From Erodium maritimum (taxonomy: Eukaryota; Streptophyta; Magnoliopsida; Geraniales; Geraniaceae), in contig OY997595.1 in assembly GCA_963921825.1 (NCBI GenBank), positions 62,899,879-62,963,878 on the forward strand: a stretch of DNA of 64,000 nucleotides, read 5' to 3'. Position numbers and translations under genes: made by a program. Positions 34,059-46,972 of this stretch are shown in pieces; positions within the stretch are counted from its first letter, which is position 1, and each line of letters opens with the position of its first letter. A model generated the notes under the pieces. It ran no database searches and had not been told where the DNA came from. It was given only the letters and a program-made list of their open reading frames with translations.

Positions 34059-37000
34059 GTAGAAACGTTTTTTTATCGATAATTTTGTATTAATACCAAG
34101 TCTTTGAATTAAAGGACAAGGCAAAGGGATGAACCCTCAAAGCTTACAAACAAATGTTGCTTACTTAAGAGAACTTAGAGCACTTTCTTGTGCCGCAAGC
34201 AACAACCACCATTACAACAAATACAAACCAAAGACTCAAAAGAGAAGACTTGTGTTCCAAGCCACCCTAAACAACCCATAAATTAGTTACAAGAGTTTTT
34301 ACCCCAACAAATTATCTAAAAGGATGTTTCTTGAGACCCAAGTAACCCCATATACAACATTAATGGAAATGTTAAATGAAGTTAAACAACCCAAATCAGT
34401 CTTCAATCCACAAACGTCACCACCAGTAAATAGTGAGCCTCACCTCACCAATCTTGTCTCCCCACCACAGGTAATGTGATGTCCCTAACTTGATGCAGCA
34501 AGAGTAGTTTAAAATTCACCCAATTATCACCAAGTAACCAACACTGTTTCACCAAAACACAGCTTCAAAATCTATACCAGTTGAACTTCAGTACCTCTGC
34601 AGCAGAAAATGTAACCTACAGCCCAAACCAGAGGGTATAAAGGAACAAAACCTCACACTCAACCTAGTATTACTACCCACACTCTCAACTAAAATTCTAA
34701 TAAGTTCAGCCCACACTCAAAGCAACCAAGACCCAAAGAACCTCTCAGACTTACCAAAAAACCCCAGACCACCCCTGAACCACCCCAAAACCCCCAGGCA
34801 AGTGAAAAAACCCATTCAACACCAGAAGAAAAAGGCAATTAGGAGATCAAGTATAACCCTGCAATGGTCCTTGAAATCTCCCTCTTTTATAACAAGAAAT
34901 ATGAGCATTGATCCAAGAATTGAAAGGGAAAGAATCCCCCCTTTTTTGAATCTTGCCCACACTAGATGGTAGGAATCACTTTGGATCAATTGAAAAATAT
35001 CAGAAGGAGAGTGGGAGGAGTTGTTGAAAATGAGATCATTCCTACACAACCAGATCCTCCACATTACTACCAAAGCCAGCATGCCCCACTGCTTTTTAGA
35101 ATGTTGAGGGCCTAAGTGTCTCCAAGATATGAGCCAATCTTTAATGTTCTCAGGGCTGACAGTAGAAATGCCCCACCAATTCAGACAAAGGCACCAAATC
35201 TTCCAGGAAAAAGAACAGCCAAAAAGTAAGTGATCTGTTTCTTCAGGTTCTTCATTGCATAGAGGACACTAAATGTCAGAAGAGTAGAGACCTCTAGCTA
35301 ACAAGAAGCATTTGGTTGGGATTGCTTGCATACAGACTAGCCAGATAAACCAGTAATGCAGGCCAATCTAAAGCCTGACCAGAAGGACTATCTAAAGTTT
35401 GGTACATCTTCTTCACTGAAAATCCTTTCTCATCCATTTTCCAAGATACCTTTTCCTCCCCATCTATTGAGCCATGAAACTGATTTAATAAGTTGCTGAG
35501 AAGAAGGAATTTTCCTTTTTTCCATCCCCTCAAACACCTTCTTAAAACCAAAATCCAATCTCCATCCACCTTGAATTGTGACACCAATGCCTTCTTCTGA
35601 GTACTAAGATGGTATAATCTTTGGAATTGAAACCTTAGTGGAGAGCTATTAAGCCAAATATCCTTCCAAAAAAGTACAGACTTACCAGAAACAACTGTCC
35701 ATTGCAATCCCACAGCCCTAAAATAATCTGCAAAGCTGGGAATGGTAAGTAAAGAATTCAAGTGTCTCAAGAAGCTTTGGCCATTATGTAGATTCATTTT
35801 GGAGAGGTCCCAAGCATTACAGTCCCAACCAAACTTTGCACAGATCAATTGTTTCTAAAGTGATTCCTTTTCCACTGCAAATCTCCACCACCATCTTGCT
35901 AGAAGAGCCTTGTTCATAAGGTGTAAGTCTCTAATTCCCAGGCCCCCAAATCTCTTTGGTCTACACACCAAATCCCATCTCACTTTGTGCAACACCCTAG
36001 TAGATATAGCTCCATTCCATAGAAATTTTCTTTGCCATTTATCCATCTCATTTATGACCCCTTTTAGAGATTTAAATAGAGACATGTAGTAAGGGGGGAG
36101 AGAAGAAAAAGAGGACTTGATGAGAGTCAATCTACCCCTAAAGGATCTGTATTTTCCTTGCCAGAGACCCAATTTTTTCTTAAACCTTTTTAAGATGGGT
36201 TCCCAAGTTCTGTATCTCTTGGGATTGGCCCCCAACTAAAAACTAAGGTAATCAAAAGGTAGCTCAACAGAAGAATAGCCTAAGATCTGGGTGATCTCAA
36301 CTATATTGACAATTCTAGGGTTAAGCAGCAAGACTTTTGATTTAAGAAAATTGATCTTCAAACCAGTAGCCTGTTGGAGACATATAAGAGTATGTTTGAG
36401 ATTCCTAGCTTCCTGTAAACCTGCCTCAATGAAGATGAGTGTATCATCTGCAAATTGCAAATGAGAAATGGATGGTCCCATTCCATTACACTGAATTCCA
36501 GCAAACATCCCAGAATTTATACCCTCGATCATAAGTTGATGTAAACATTCACCCACTAAAGCAAAAAGCAGTGGAGATAAAGAGCAACCTTGTCTGAGAC
36601 CCCTCTGCAATTTAGAATCAGGTGAGGGCGAGCCATTGATCAAGACAGAAGACCAAGCATTTAGACACATTGCTATCCAAGTAATCCACACCTCCCCAAA
36701 ACCCATATTTTTGAGAAGTTGTAGGAGAGCCTCCTAGTGAATGTGGTGATAGGCTTTTTCAAAGTCCACCTTAAAAACAATAACCTCTCTGGCTGAGTGT
36801 TTAATGGAGTGAATGAGCTCAGAAGCTATTACGACACCATCCAATATTTGTCTGCCTGCAATGAAACCAGATTGCACATCATGAACCAAGTAATTCATCA
36901 CTGATTTGAGTCGGGTTGCCAATAATTTGGAGATAATCTTATAGGAACTGTTAATGAGACTAATTGGTCTGTACTCATCAAACTCCAAGGGAGCAGCATT

Positions 37001-38148
37001 TTTTGGTATAAGTGTAATGAAAGAAGAGTTGATACCCCTCCCTAACTCTCCCCCTTTGAAGAAATGCTCCATGAAAGTCATGATGTCCACTTTGATTATG
37101 TCCCAAGAAACTTGATAGAATTTCATAGTAAAGCCATCTGGACCAGTGGCTTTCTCACCATTGCAGGCTTTGATTGCTCTAAACACTTCATTTTTAGAAA
37201 AGGATGATTCCAGCTACAAAGACTGAGTTGTCGTAAGGCTTAAGAAAGGCAACCCAGAAAGATCAATGTAGAGATTTGTAGATAATAAAAACCTCTTAGA
37301 AAAATGAGCATGTGCACTTGATCTCCTGAGGAGAAGTGAGGGATAAGCCATCAATCACCAGCTCAGAAATTCTCTTTCTGGAGTGATTAAGATTTGCAAT
37401 TAAGTGGAAGTATTTAGTGCATCTATCCTCATCCCTGGTCCACTTAAGTTTGGCCTTTTGACACCACATCTTAGATTAGAGCTTCAATTTTTGTATCAGT
37501 CTTGCTTGTGATAAAGCCCTCCAAGAAATCTCAGCTGCAAACAAATCTCTCCTGTCAATAGTACCATCAATAGTGTTAATCTCCAATCTGAGAGATTCTA
37601 TCTCAGTCTCCAACCAACCAAAAACTCTGACATTCCAGTCTCTATAGAATAGCTTCAAAGAATTGAGTTTAAACCACAAGTAATAAGAAGGATTTCCAGA
37701 AACATGGATGGAGTCCCAACACTCTTTAGTGTCTTTGAGGAAAGAAGGATGTGATATCCAAGCATTGATGAACTTGAAAGGTCTAGGACCCCAGTCTACC
37801 AAAGGATCAATAAGGGTGACTGGCCTGTGATCAGATAAGCATCTTTTGAGGCAAGTCTGATTCAAGTTTGGAAAGGCAGCCATGATCTGAGGGGTTAATA
37901 GAAATATGTCAATCCTGGTTGCAATTGAGCCATGTCCATACCAGGTATACTTTCCCCCCACTCAGTTGAAGATCTAAAACTCCCAGATTATCAACAAAAT
38001 CATTAAAACTCCTGAGACTATTTGTAGAAAATGTTGAGCCAGATTTTTCAGATGGTACCAAAATAGCATTGAAGTCCCCGGCTAATATGAAAGCCTCAGA
38101 AAACCTTTGGCAAAGTAACTGATATTTTTGACCAAAGTGCAACCCTAA

Positions 38149-40720
38149 TGTGAGAACCGCCTCCGGTCGATCCCGGTCGAACCGATGAATCTTGGCGAAA
38201 GTTGACTTTTTATCGGAAAAGTCAATCGATAACTCCGGGAGTCATTCGGGACCTTTCCGGGGCCCAAAAAGCTTAGTCGTCATTACGGTTAGCTTAATTG
38301 GGCCGTTTCCTTTCAATTGACTGTAATTGTGGAAAAGTCAACATTCGGTCAAACATAGACTTTTTATCGACTAAAACAAAATAAATGGAAATTTCTGGTT
38401 GTTTTTCTAAGAGCTAAGTGGTCCCCACTAGGACACTTGTCCTTAGTGGCTTGGATGAGAAGAAATGGGTCTCTAAAGACCCATTTACCCTCACATAAGC
38501 CAAAATAAATGATTTGGACCTAAGGGGCATTATGGAACTTCAACAATTTAGGTTTTTAAAGCTTTTGAGAGCACATTTCAGCCTCATAACTTGCGCTAGC
38601 CGATTTTTAAAAGAAGAAGAGGAGAAACAAAGGAAACTTGAAGAAGAAGAAGAAAGGGAGAAAGGAGCAATCTTGAGCCAAGTTCTTCATCCAATCTTCT
38701 CCAAAACCCCAAAATCCTCTTCATCTATCCATTTCCAAGGTAAGTAAACTCTAACTTTCCATTTTCAATTCATTTCCAGTTATGGGTTTCCTTGGGTTTT
38801 TCTTAAACTAGCTAGGTTTTGAGTTCTATGTTGTTAGATGATGTTCTAGAGAAGTAGATGTTTGATTTTTGTTGAAATCACTTGTTTTTGAGTTGGAAAT
38901 CTCTTGGGAATTTGTTGTTTTGATGAATCCTACTTTGGGTAGTAAAGGATTGAAGTTATGTGACTGTTTCGGAGGTTTTGTGTGACTGAAAATGGAGTTT
39001 TTGGTGTTATTTTCGTGAAAATGAGGCTGGAGGAAGAAGAAGGACGAAACAGGTATGGGCCGTCACGACTCCGTGAGGAAGACCATGACGGCACACGTCA
39101 CGGGTCCGTGACGTCATCCGTGACGGGTAGCCGCGTGAGAGGACGAGGAGGAAGCTAGCCAGGTCGTCAGCTGCTAGGAGTTGGTTTGTTTTCGAGGTAG
39201 GGAAGAGTAGTAAACTCCACTCTTAATTTAAAGAATGCTAATAGTATGCCTATAGGATAATAATAATAATAATAATCGGAAAGGTCCTAGTTTGCATATA
39301 TGATGTGATTCACTAGAATAATCGCTTTCAATTATGTTAATAACCGGAATAGTCTTAGTATGCATATAGGATGTGATTCACTAGTTAACCGCTTTCAATT
39401 ATTGGGAAATTGCCGTGCTGGTAGAATGGTCATGACGAGCCTTAGGATTGATTGTGGTTGTGTTGGATTGTGTTCAATTGTCTCAAATGTTAATGCATGT
39501 TCCATTCTTTGGTTAATATAAGAGTCATACTAAACTAGATGAACTATGATGATTGTAATGTGAATGGTTGATCCATGATATGATTGATTGAGTGAATGTT
39601 TGAATGTGATTATATGATTGTGCCTTGTGATATGATCGGGTGAGTGATAGACCGATGAGACATGTTGGGTAAGTCATGCCGGTAAGCGTGATTGATAATG
39701 TGAGTTCGGTGTACTTTACTTGTTTTGTATAGTGTGCATTGTGTGTTACTTGCCCCGAGGTGTAATTCCGGGAGGCTATCCGAACGGGGGAGGTGCCGGT
39801 CCGATATTCTTGTCTTGTTGTTTCACCCCGATGCTACGTGTTCCGGGAAGGCCTAGGCCGAGGGATATTCTGGCATGGTATAATGTTGTCTCACTCCGAT
39901 GCTACGTGTTCTGGAGAGACTGTTCCACCCCAATGCTACGTGTTCTGGGAAGACCTAGGCCGAGGGATATTCCGGCATGGTATACTGTTATCTCACTCCG
40001 ATGCTACGTGTTCCGGAGGACATCTTGCTTCACCCCGATGATCTGTGTTCCTTTGGAGGCATTTCCGAGAGCCCCGATGATATGTGTTCCTTGTGGGGAC
40101 ATTTCCGGGAGCCCCGATGATATGTGTCCCTTCGGGACCGAGGGGCATTCCGGTATGAAGTGTTGGTTTGTGTGTGGGTCGGAGTCTAGTGGTTTAAATT
40201 ATCTATATTTCAGTACTCGTGTGTTCTTTAGTTGTTCTATTGGTGAATAAGCTGTCTCCCCGTTGATCCTCTTTGAGTTATTATCTTATTAAGTGTTGCA
40301 ATTCTTGTTGATCTCTAAGTATGATGTCTTTTGGATAATCGAACTAATCGGGTTTTCTGTTGTCAAGCGGGGGTTCTTTTTACTCTACTACTTTTTCCTA
40401 CTGAGCGTAAGCTCACCCCCTTCGTGTTTACTGTTTTTACAGGTTTCCTTGATGAGTAGGCCTATAGGACGTTTCAGGGCTCGGGAGCTCGTGGAGGGTC
40501 CTGGTGGTGTTTTGTGTTAGAGACATACCCCTTTTTCTTGACTAAACTATGTTTTAAATAGTGCGTATTAAGCGGTTGACTCATGTTATATTTATCGGAA
40601 TTGTTATTTTAGAACTAAATTTATGAGTTTTATTTCATTTAATTACTTCTTACTTTTATTAATTAATTACTTTCGAGTTCAAGTCTCGAGTCTGGTCAAA
40701 GCCGGATTTGGGGCGTGACA
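38149..40720 (-). mobile_element. Solo LTR, copy 3, 2.6 kb, inserted in LINE ORF2
   Basis: In minus orientation it starts TGTCACGCCCC and ends GGCGGTTCTCACA. The 5-bp duplication CCTAA is exact (38144-38148 and 40721-40725). Homology to copy 1 is extended: GTTAATAACCGGAATAGTC, GCATATAGGATGTG and CTTTCAATTAT recur in reverse complement in the same order. A tandem array at 39755-40150 and a hairpin at 40402-40415 occupy the same relative positions as in copy 1. No internal retroviral-type genes. Its insertion post-dates the LINE. Confidence 0.88.
39755..40150 (-). repeat. Tandem repeat array inside solo LTR copy 3
   Basis: Five to seven imperfect units with CCCCGATGCTACGTGTTC or CCCCGATGATATGTGT, CCTAGGCCGAGG and GATATTCCGGCATGG. 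Later units are shortened. It is the counterpart of the array in copy 1. Confidence 0.82.
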
Positions 40721-41133
40721 CCTAACACCAGCATTGCAAGGGGTATAGATATTTATGATAGCAACCTCAAAATCTGTTGGTAAAAATATTCTAGACCAAT
40801 ACACTACTCTTTCAGTACTGAGAGTATCCTGCACCTCAAAAAAGGTCTTGTTCCAGATGGTGATAATCCCACCTGCATTTCCAACAGCTGGAGAAAAAAT
40901 AGCCTCCCAGGAATGACTGAAACCACAACTATGTAGAAAATTGTAAGGTAAAACACATAACTTTGATTCTTGAATAAGTACCATTGAGAAAGATTACTTG
41001 GAGCACACGCTTCTAAGGGCCCTTCTCTTCTGTCTAGAAGTGGCCCCTCTCATATTCAATGAGAGGATCCTCATGAAGAAGAGAGGTTCTGAACTGCAAT
41101 ATAAGCAATTGAAAGAGGATCATACAAGATCAC

Positions 41134-43095
41134 CTATTCCCCTTCCCCAAGATCACAGTAGTCTTCATCAGAATAAGTCTCCAAGTCCACTGCTTGATTT
41201 AATTCAATTTCCAGATTATCAAACTGTTGAGCAACTAAATCATCAGATAAGTAAGCCTTCAATCCAAGAGCTTTGCAGTAATTCCAGGTGCCAGCTCCCC
41301 CTTGTTTGAACTCAGTGGTGTTTCTCTTGATTTTTCCAGATGTGATCCGAGGTGGAGTCACTGTTGGAAGAACCATTTTAGCCTTAGATCTAGTGTTATA
41401 TGCTACAACATTTCCAACTCTTCTTTTGTTGTGATTGGAAGAGGGACCACTAGTAATTAGTAAAGGGCTAGTGAGATTAGGTTCCAAAGAGGGAGATTTG
41501 AAATTAATGTTTCCTCCTAAAACCAAATTACCTCCAGCTGGTGTCTGTACAATGGCCCCATTTGTGCAACTATAGGAGTTACATCCTCTCCTACATTAAT
41601 GGCCGTCTCTTCCAAAGCTTCATGTTGGCCTTGCAGGTCCTTAGTAGTCTCATCCTCAATATTATTAACAGAAATTAATCTCACAAAGTTGCTCCCTTCC
41701 CCCAAGTTTGTAGGGCCAGAAATCTCAGGTAATGTAGATGAGTGAACAGTATTGGGAATCACTGTAGAGATGTCAAGAGTAGAGATCAAGGTTTCTTTGA
41801 AAGAGAGAGTAAGAGGAGTATCAATCTCCAGAAGTTGTTCTTGAGTGGGAGATTTCAATGCCAGTGTAGGAAACTCCACATCCTTATCAGACAAAACCAG
41901 CTGAGTTGTATTAATAATGTCAGTGGACAAACCAACATTCTCTATATGATGAGAATCTTCAACCACCTTAGAAATTAATCCCAGGGTTGTGGGAGTTAAT
42001 GCTAGAGTACCAAGTGTAGTTGTGGAATTAAACTCAGAAGAGAGGGAATTCTTAGAGTTCTTATCAGAAGAAGTAGAGGAGGAAGAATTTAATATGCTAG
42101 GGACCTGAATGAAAGGAACCACAAAGTGATCAATGGAACTAGTCATTACCTTGTACTGTTATTCCTCTAGAAGTAGATTGGATTCTTGATACACTCTGAG
42201 ATATTCCTGGGAATGTATAAGGACAAAAGCTGCATCCAAATGAATGGCAGACTCAGTGAAGGGATGAGTACAGACATAATCCCCAATATCTTTAGTTATA
42301 GCAACAAAGGTTTCATTACACCAGCCTAATAATGGAACCCCATGGATTGCCACCCAAGTAAATTTCCATCCCCTTTTGTATAGATCATCTTTATCCTTGA
42401 TAATGATCATCAAATGCCTCAACCATGCACCTTCATCCAAAAGTTCTTTCTATTCTACCTCTGAGTCAGGAAAATAAATCAAATCCACCCTATTACCCAA
42501 GGCCTTGATGATGATCTTTGCTTCTCCCTCAGCTCTAAAATCTTCCATTACTGCCTCCACACTAGTGTTGTTGTAGAGCAGGACAAGGTGTCCCTTTTGA
42601 AGAATATCTCTGTTTGTGTCCACCACTCTGCCTTAAACTGATAATTGTTGTTGTGCCACTGGTGTTGTTTCCTTTTTTTTCTCCAAAACTGTGTCTGGGG
42701 TCTCAAGCCTCTACTTCGATCTCTCTTCCAAGCCTTCACCACAAACAATCTGAAACCCTTGAGTAAATACCCGTTGAACACAATAATTGCCCTATCAAAA
42801 GCTCCTTGGTTTTAAAAGCCACAAAACCAAACCACTTTACTCTAGCATTGGGTCTCTGAGGAGCTTCCACTTTCACTATCTCTCCACATTCTAGAAAGAG
42901 ATTAGTTAACCATTTTGGGCAAGTCTTTGGTGGTAGATTGTGTACCGAAATCCAATGCTCAAGATTCAGAATTGAATCAACCTCCACCCCTGCTTCAAAC
43001 CCCCTTTCCATATCCATCCTTCCACGTCCAGAAGCTAGTCCATGAGCAAAGTGCTCAAACCCAGGTGGAGCTCCAACTTTGGAAGATGATGTCAT
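41134..43095 (-). pseudogene. LINE ORF1, RNA-binding type, broken
   Basis: It begins MTSSSKVGAPPGF and soon gives an RRM-like fold pattern: WISVHNLPP, LFLECGEIVKVEA, RVKWFGFVAFKTKE. After a frameshift near 42790 comes FNGYLLKGFRLFVVKAW. A region at 42159-42440 (GWKFTWVAIHGVPLLGW) resembles the DUF4283-type segment of plant LINE ORF1 proteins. A Ser/Thr-rich stretch (41517-42146) and a basic tail (NTRSKAKMVLP) follow. At least three frame breaks or stops are present. Confidence 0.8.
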
Positions 43096-43889
43096 GGTCT
43101 TTAAACCAGGAGAATTAGGATAAAAAAAGAGATGAGTCCAGCCAAACCCTACTGAGCTTCACGGTGGTCCGATGGACCTAGAGATGGATCATCCTGAACA
43201 CTACACCGTTACTCCCTTGAGATGAACTCCGGTGAACAAAAAATGATGAACTAGGATGAACACCACAGTAGCTTTAGCATAGATGACATTGTAGCTCTAG
43301 AGAGAGTTTGTCCCAGCTACCTTTTAGTTCGTAGCAACGTATTCAATTTCATGTTTAATTTGACAATTTTTTTTGGCAAGTTTAAATGTATTCACAAACA
43401 ATATTTAGGTGGACTTCATATTTTCAATTAAGTTATGGGTGCATTCGTGTTTTAGTTGTTGACTTTTGTGACGTAATCTCATAACTAAGAGTGTCATTGT
43501 TTCATATTAATATTCATTCAAATATTACCGTTTCTTTGGATGTGTGTTATGTCTTGATTTGACATTCGTTGTATTTCAAGTAAAGGCCAGAAAGGTGATG
43601 GAGGAAGCCTTGGAGCAGGCGACTCAGTCGGTGATGGATGAATGCGAGGATTCTTCTCCCTCGGTGGTTACACCACTTACTCTAGCCCAAGAGGTTCCCC
43701 TCCTCCAGCTGGTCACCGGCAAAGCTCAGAAGAGTAGTCTGCAGTCTAGATTCGGGAAGACTATTAATCTCCCAACAACGAGGGAGAATTTGTATGGTGG
43801 TGGTTCCTGCAGCACGAGGTCTACCAGTTCATATGAAGAACTGGACAAGTTAAAGACTCGCATCGCCCAGATGGAGGAGAGGGAGACAT

Positions 43890-44291
43890 TGTTATAAAAC
43901 GATAGGCAATAAAACGAAATAGCGATCAAAACCAAAAACGGAGAACACAACGATATAACGTGGAAAACCCCTCCAAACAACGGAGAGGAAAAAACCACGG
44001 GCGCCAACCAGGAAAACTTCACTATAGGGAGAATGTTTACACAACGCCGGGGATTTACACTGATTCAACTTATCCCTCATGGCAGCTTACAGGTGGTATT
44101 TATAGGAGTGGTGTAGAGATAGTTCATACAAAATAGGGAAATAAAAATCTCTACACAATTAAGACCCAATTTGGAAACAGGACATAAATTCCCTAAATTG
44201 ATTACTTGCTAATCAAGCCAAGACAATTCCCTAAATTAGTTGCTTGGTAACCAAGCCACAAAATAGCTTGAATTTGGATCAACTTTCAACA
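43890..44291 (-). repeat. 3' LTR of the deleted Copia element
   Basis: 402 bp, TGTTATAAAACG..TTTCAACA. On the minus strand this is the downstream LTR. Confidence 0.95.
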
Positions 44292-44384
44292 AACTCCACC
44301 TTGAGACAAATTCCTCCTTGTAGCATAAAGCGGTAGACATCTTCCTGAACAAATAAAGAAAAAACTTTCGGCGCCAAACAGCCA

Positions 44385-46928
44385 CTAGGGATAAACAGTT
44401 ATACCAACTAAGCTTGAGCAAAGCTCAAACTTAGCAACAGGAACTGGCTTCATCATATCACCAGGACTATCATAATCATGCTCCACCTGTTCAACACAAC
44501 TCAAAACATAGTGAACAACGTTACAGTGTTCAATTAAACGAGGGCGAGGACCTTTGTTTCTCCTCGGTCTATCACCAGCAATGGAATTATTTATTTGCTG
44601 CAAAACAGATGGTGTAAGCTGAACGTCAACGTCATCATTTTCATTATTTTCATCAACCTCATTTACTTTGTCGTCCAGGTGCTCCACCTGCACGCTTATC
44701 CTCTGTTGCTCATCATCAGAAAATTTAGTAACATCAAGAACATCAGAGGCATCTATAGAGGAACTATCATTGAACATGACAGCCTCATTAAAAACAACAT
44801 TCCTGCTCAGCAAAATTCTTTAAGTTTCAGGATTCCATAACTTATATGCCTTTACTCCTGAGCCATAACCAAGAAACACACACTTGACAGCTCTAGGCTC
44901 TAACTTTCCATTATCAACGTGTGCATAAGCAGTGCAACCAAAAACTCTCAATAGTGAATAATCAGCAGGTGAACCAGACCATACCTCAATGGGAGTTTTC
45001 TTATCAAGTGGAATGCTTGGAGATCTGTTTATTAAGTAGCAGGCGGTGGAGGCTGCTTCAGCCCAAAAACGTCTGCTCATACGAGCATTAGAAAACATGC
45101 ACCGAGCCTTAGAGATGATGGTTCAGTTCATGCGCTCAGCCACACCATTCTGTTGAGGCGTGGACGGGATGGTGTGATGCCTTACAATGCCTTCATTGCT
45201 ACAATAGTTGTCAAAATCATTTAAACAAAACTCCATGCCATTGTCAGTACGAAGCACTTTTACCTTCTTCTCGGTTTGCTTCTCCACCATAACTCTTCAC
45301 TTCTTAAAAGTATCAAACACATCAGATTTATGTTTTAGAAAATAAGGCCACACTTTTCTAGAGTAATCATCAATAATAGTAAGCATGTAATTTGCACCAC
45401 CAAGAGAAGTTTTTCGGGAAGGACCCCAAACATCAGCATGAACATAATCTAATATCCATTTAGTGGTATGAACGGAAGAATTGAATTTAACTCTCTTGTG
45501 CTTACCAAAAATGCAGTGCTCACAAAACTCCAACTTACTCATGTTGCAGCCATCAAGTAAATCTCGCTTGATCAACTCTGCCATGCCTTGTTCACTCATA
45601 TGTCCAAGGCGCTTGTGCCACAGATTAGTTTTACTAGGTTCATCAGAAATAACAGCAGCAGTAACAGAACCATTTAAAGTGCTACCTCTAAGAACATATA
45701 ATCTTGCAGAGTTCATATCACCTATCATGTGAACGAGAGAGCCTTTTGATACCTTTAGAATTTTCTGTGAGCCGGAGTACTTGTACCCTTCATCGTCAAG
45801 AGTGCTGAGAGAGATGAGGTTTCTCGCCATGGTTGGTACGTGTCTCACATCTGTCAATGTGCGTATCATGCCGTCATGCATCTTGAACTTAACGGAGCCT
45901 ATGCCCACAATCTCACGTGGGTTGTTATCTCCCATACGCACCACATCTCCACTCTGCAAAGACTTATAAGAACTGAACCAGTCTTTGTTACAACAGATAT
46001 GAAATGAACAGGCAGTATCAAGAATTCATTCATCATAAGCAGAAACACATCCAGCAAACACAACTAAGAAATCACTATCAGAATTATCGTTGGAAACAAC
46101 GGAGGCCTTACCATCACCATCAGAATTGTTTTTCGGTTTGTACGTACCGTTTCTTTTCTCCTTATTCTGAAGCTTATAACAATCTTCAATGGTGTGATTG
46201 GTTTTCTTACAATACTTGCAGAACTTGTCACCTCCTTTGGACTTAGAACGGCCTCTCCCGTTATTGCTCTTATTTTTATTTCCATAGTTGTTGTTCCTCT
46301 GCTCGGTCCTCCCACGTACCTGCAGAGCTTCTCCCTTGGAGGATGATGATCCTTCTCCCTGTACCATAAGTTTCATCTTTTCCCTCTGTTGAAGGGCCTC
46401 ATAAACTTCCACAAGAGTTAGTTCATCGCGGCTCAATAATATGGTATCTCGGAAATTTGCAAAAGAACTAGGCAATGAACATAAAAGTAGTAGACCTAGA
46501 TCTTCATCATCATACTTTACCTCCATGGACTGCAAATCAGAAACGATCTCCTTAAAGACCGTTAGGTGATCGAGTAGAGAACCACCATCTTGCAGCTTGT
46601 GCGTGAACAACTTCATCTTCACGTGCAACTTACTGGTCAGATCCTTGGACATGCAGATCGATTCCAGTTTGAGCCAAAGCGCTGTTGCAGTTTTTTCCAG
46701 TAGTACTTCCTGCAAAATATTATTTGATAGATGAAGATGAATCAGAGATAGAGCCATACGATCCTTACGCTTCTCCTCATTGGTCCACGTCTTCGGATCC
46801 TTCTTGTTGAATCCATCTAGCGCATCATCAAGATCAGGATGAGCTAGAACGGCCCGCATCTTTACTTGCCACAGAGAAAATCATGTGGTGTAGTCCAACA
46901 ACGGTAGATCGAATTTCAATGATGCCAT
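44385..46928 (-). pseudogene. Deleted Copia gag-pol reading frame
   Basis: Gag starts at 46928 (MASLKFDLPLL). It carries the DUF4219/UBN2-type core (MRAVLAHPDLDDALDG, LHLSNNILQEVL) and a CCHC knuckle CKYCKKTNHTIEDC near 46170-46210. Protease begins ILDTACSFH at about 46024. Integrase shows LWHKRLGHMSEQG, CEHCIFGKHKR, YMLTIIDDYSR, NGVAERMN and the later RVFGCTAYAHVD and CVFLGYGSG. After VEHDYDS the sequence jumps to PGDMMKPVPVAKFEL, the extreme C-terminus of pol, so about 500 codons of reverse transcriptase and RNase H are gone. In-frame stops occur at 46883-46881 (gag), just before ILDT, after FDTFKK, within ERMN, and before RILLSR. Confidence 0.9.
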
Positions 46929-46972
46929 ATCGTCAGAAAACCTAGATTGAACAACCAGCCTCTGATACCACT

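Larger units (their letters stand above)
34816..40984 (-). pseudogene. LINE ORF2: endonuclease plus reverse transcriptase, broken
   Basis: The endonuclease starts at 40984 (MVLIQESKL..) and is cut by the solo LTR at 38149-40720. It resumes at 38142 (FILAGDFNAIL) and ends with GKYTWYGHGSIATRID and CLSDHRPV. The reverse transcriptase block shows GEKATGPDGFTMKFY, SFITLIPKN, EYRPISLINSSYKIISK, SGFIAGRQI, RQGCSLSPLLFAL and the catalytic QFADDTLIF. In the upstream motif the usual Asp of KAYD is His (KAYHHIH), followed by a TAG stop near 36734, both disabling. Downstream are RRFGGLGIRDL-like text (KRFGGLGIRDLHLMNKALLA), RWWWRF and a C-terminal CRNDLIFNN. At least seven separate frames are needed to cover the ORF. 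Confidence 0.9.
34069..43330 (-). mobile_element. L1-type LINE, near full length, inactive, with a nested solo LTR
   Basis: A minus-strand element with a T-run at 34069-34073 as the tail remnant. The flanks GTAGAAACGT (34059-34068) and GTAGCAACGT (43331-43340) match at nine of ten positions. After subtracting the LTR insertion it is about 6.7 kb, normal for plant L1. The order on the minus strand is: 5' UTR (43096-43330), ORF1 with an RNA-binding region (43095 to about 41134), ORF2 with endonuclease, reverse transcriptase and zinc-binding reverse transcriptase-associated region (40984 to about 34816), then 3' UTR. Several stops and frameshifts break both ORFs. Confidence 0.9.
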
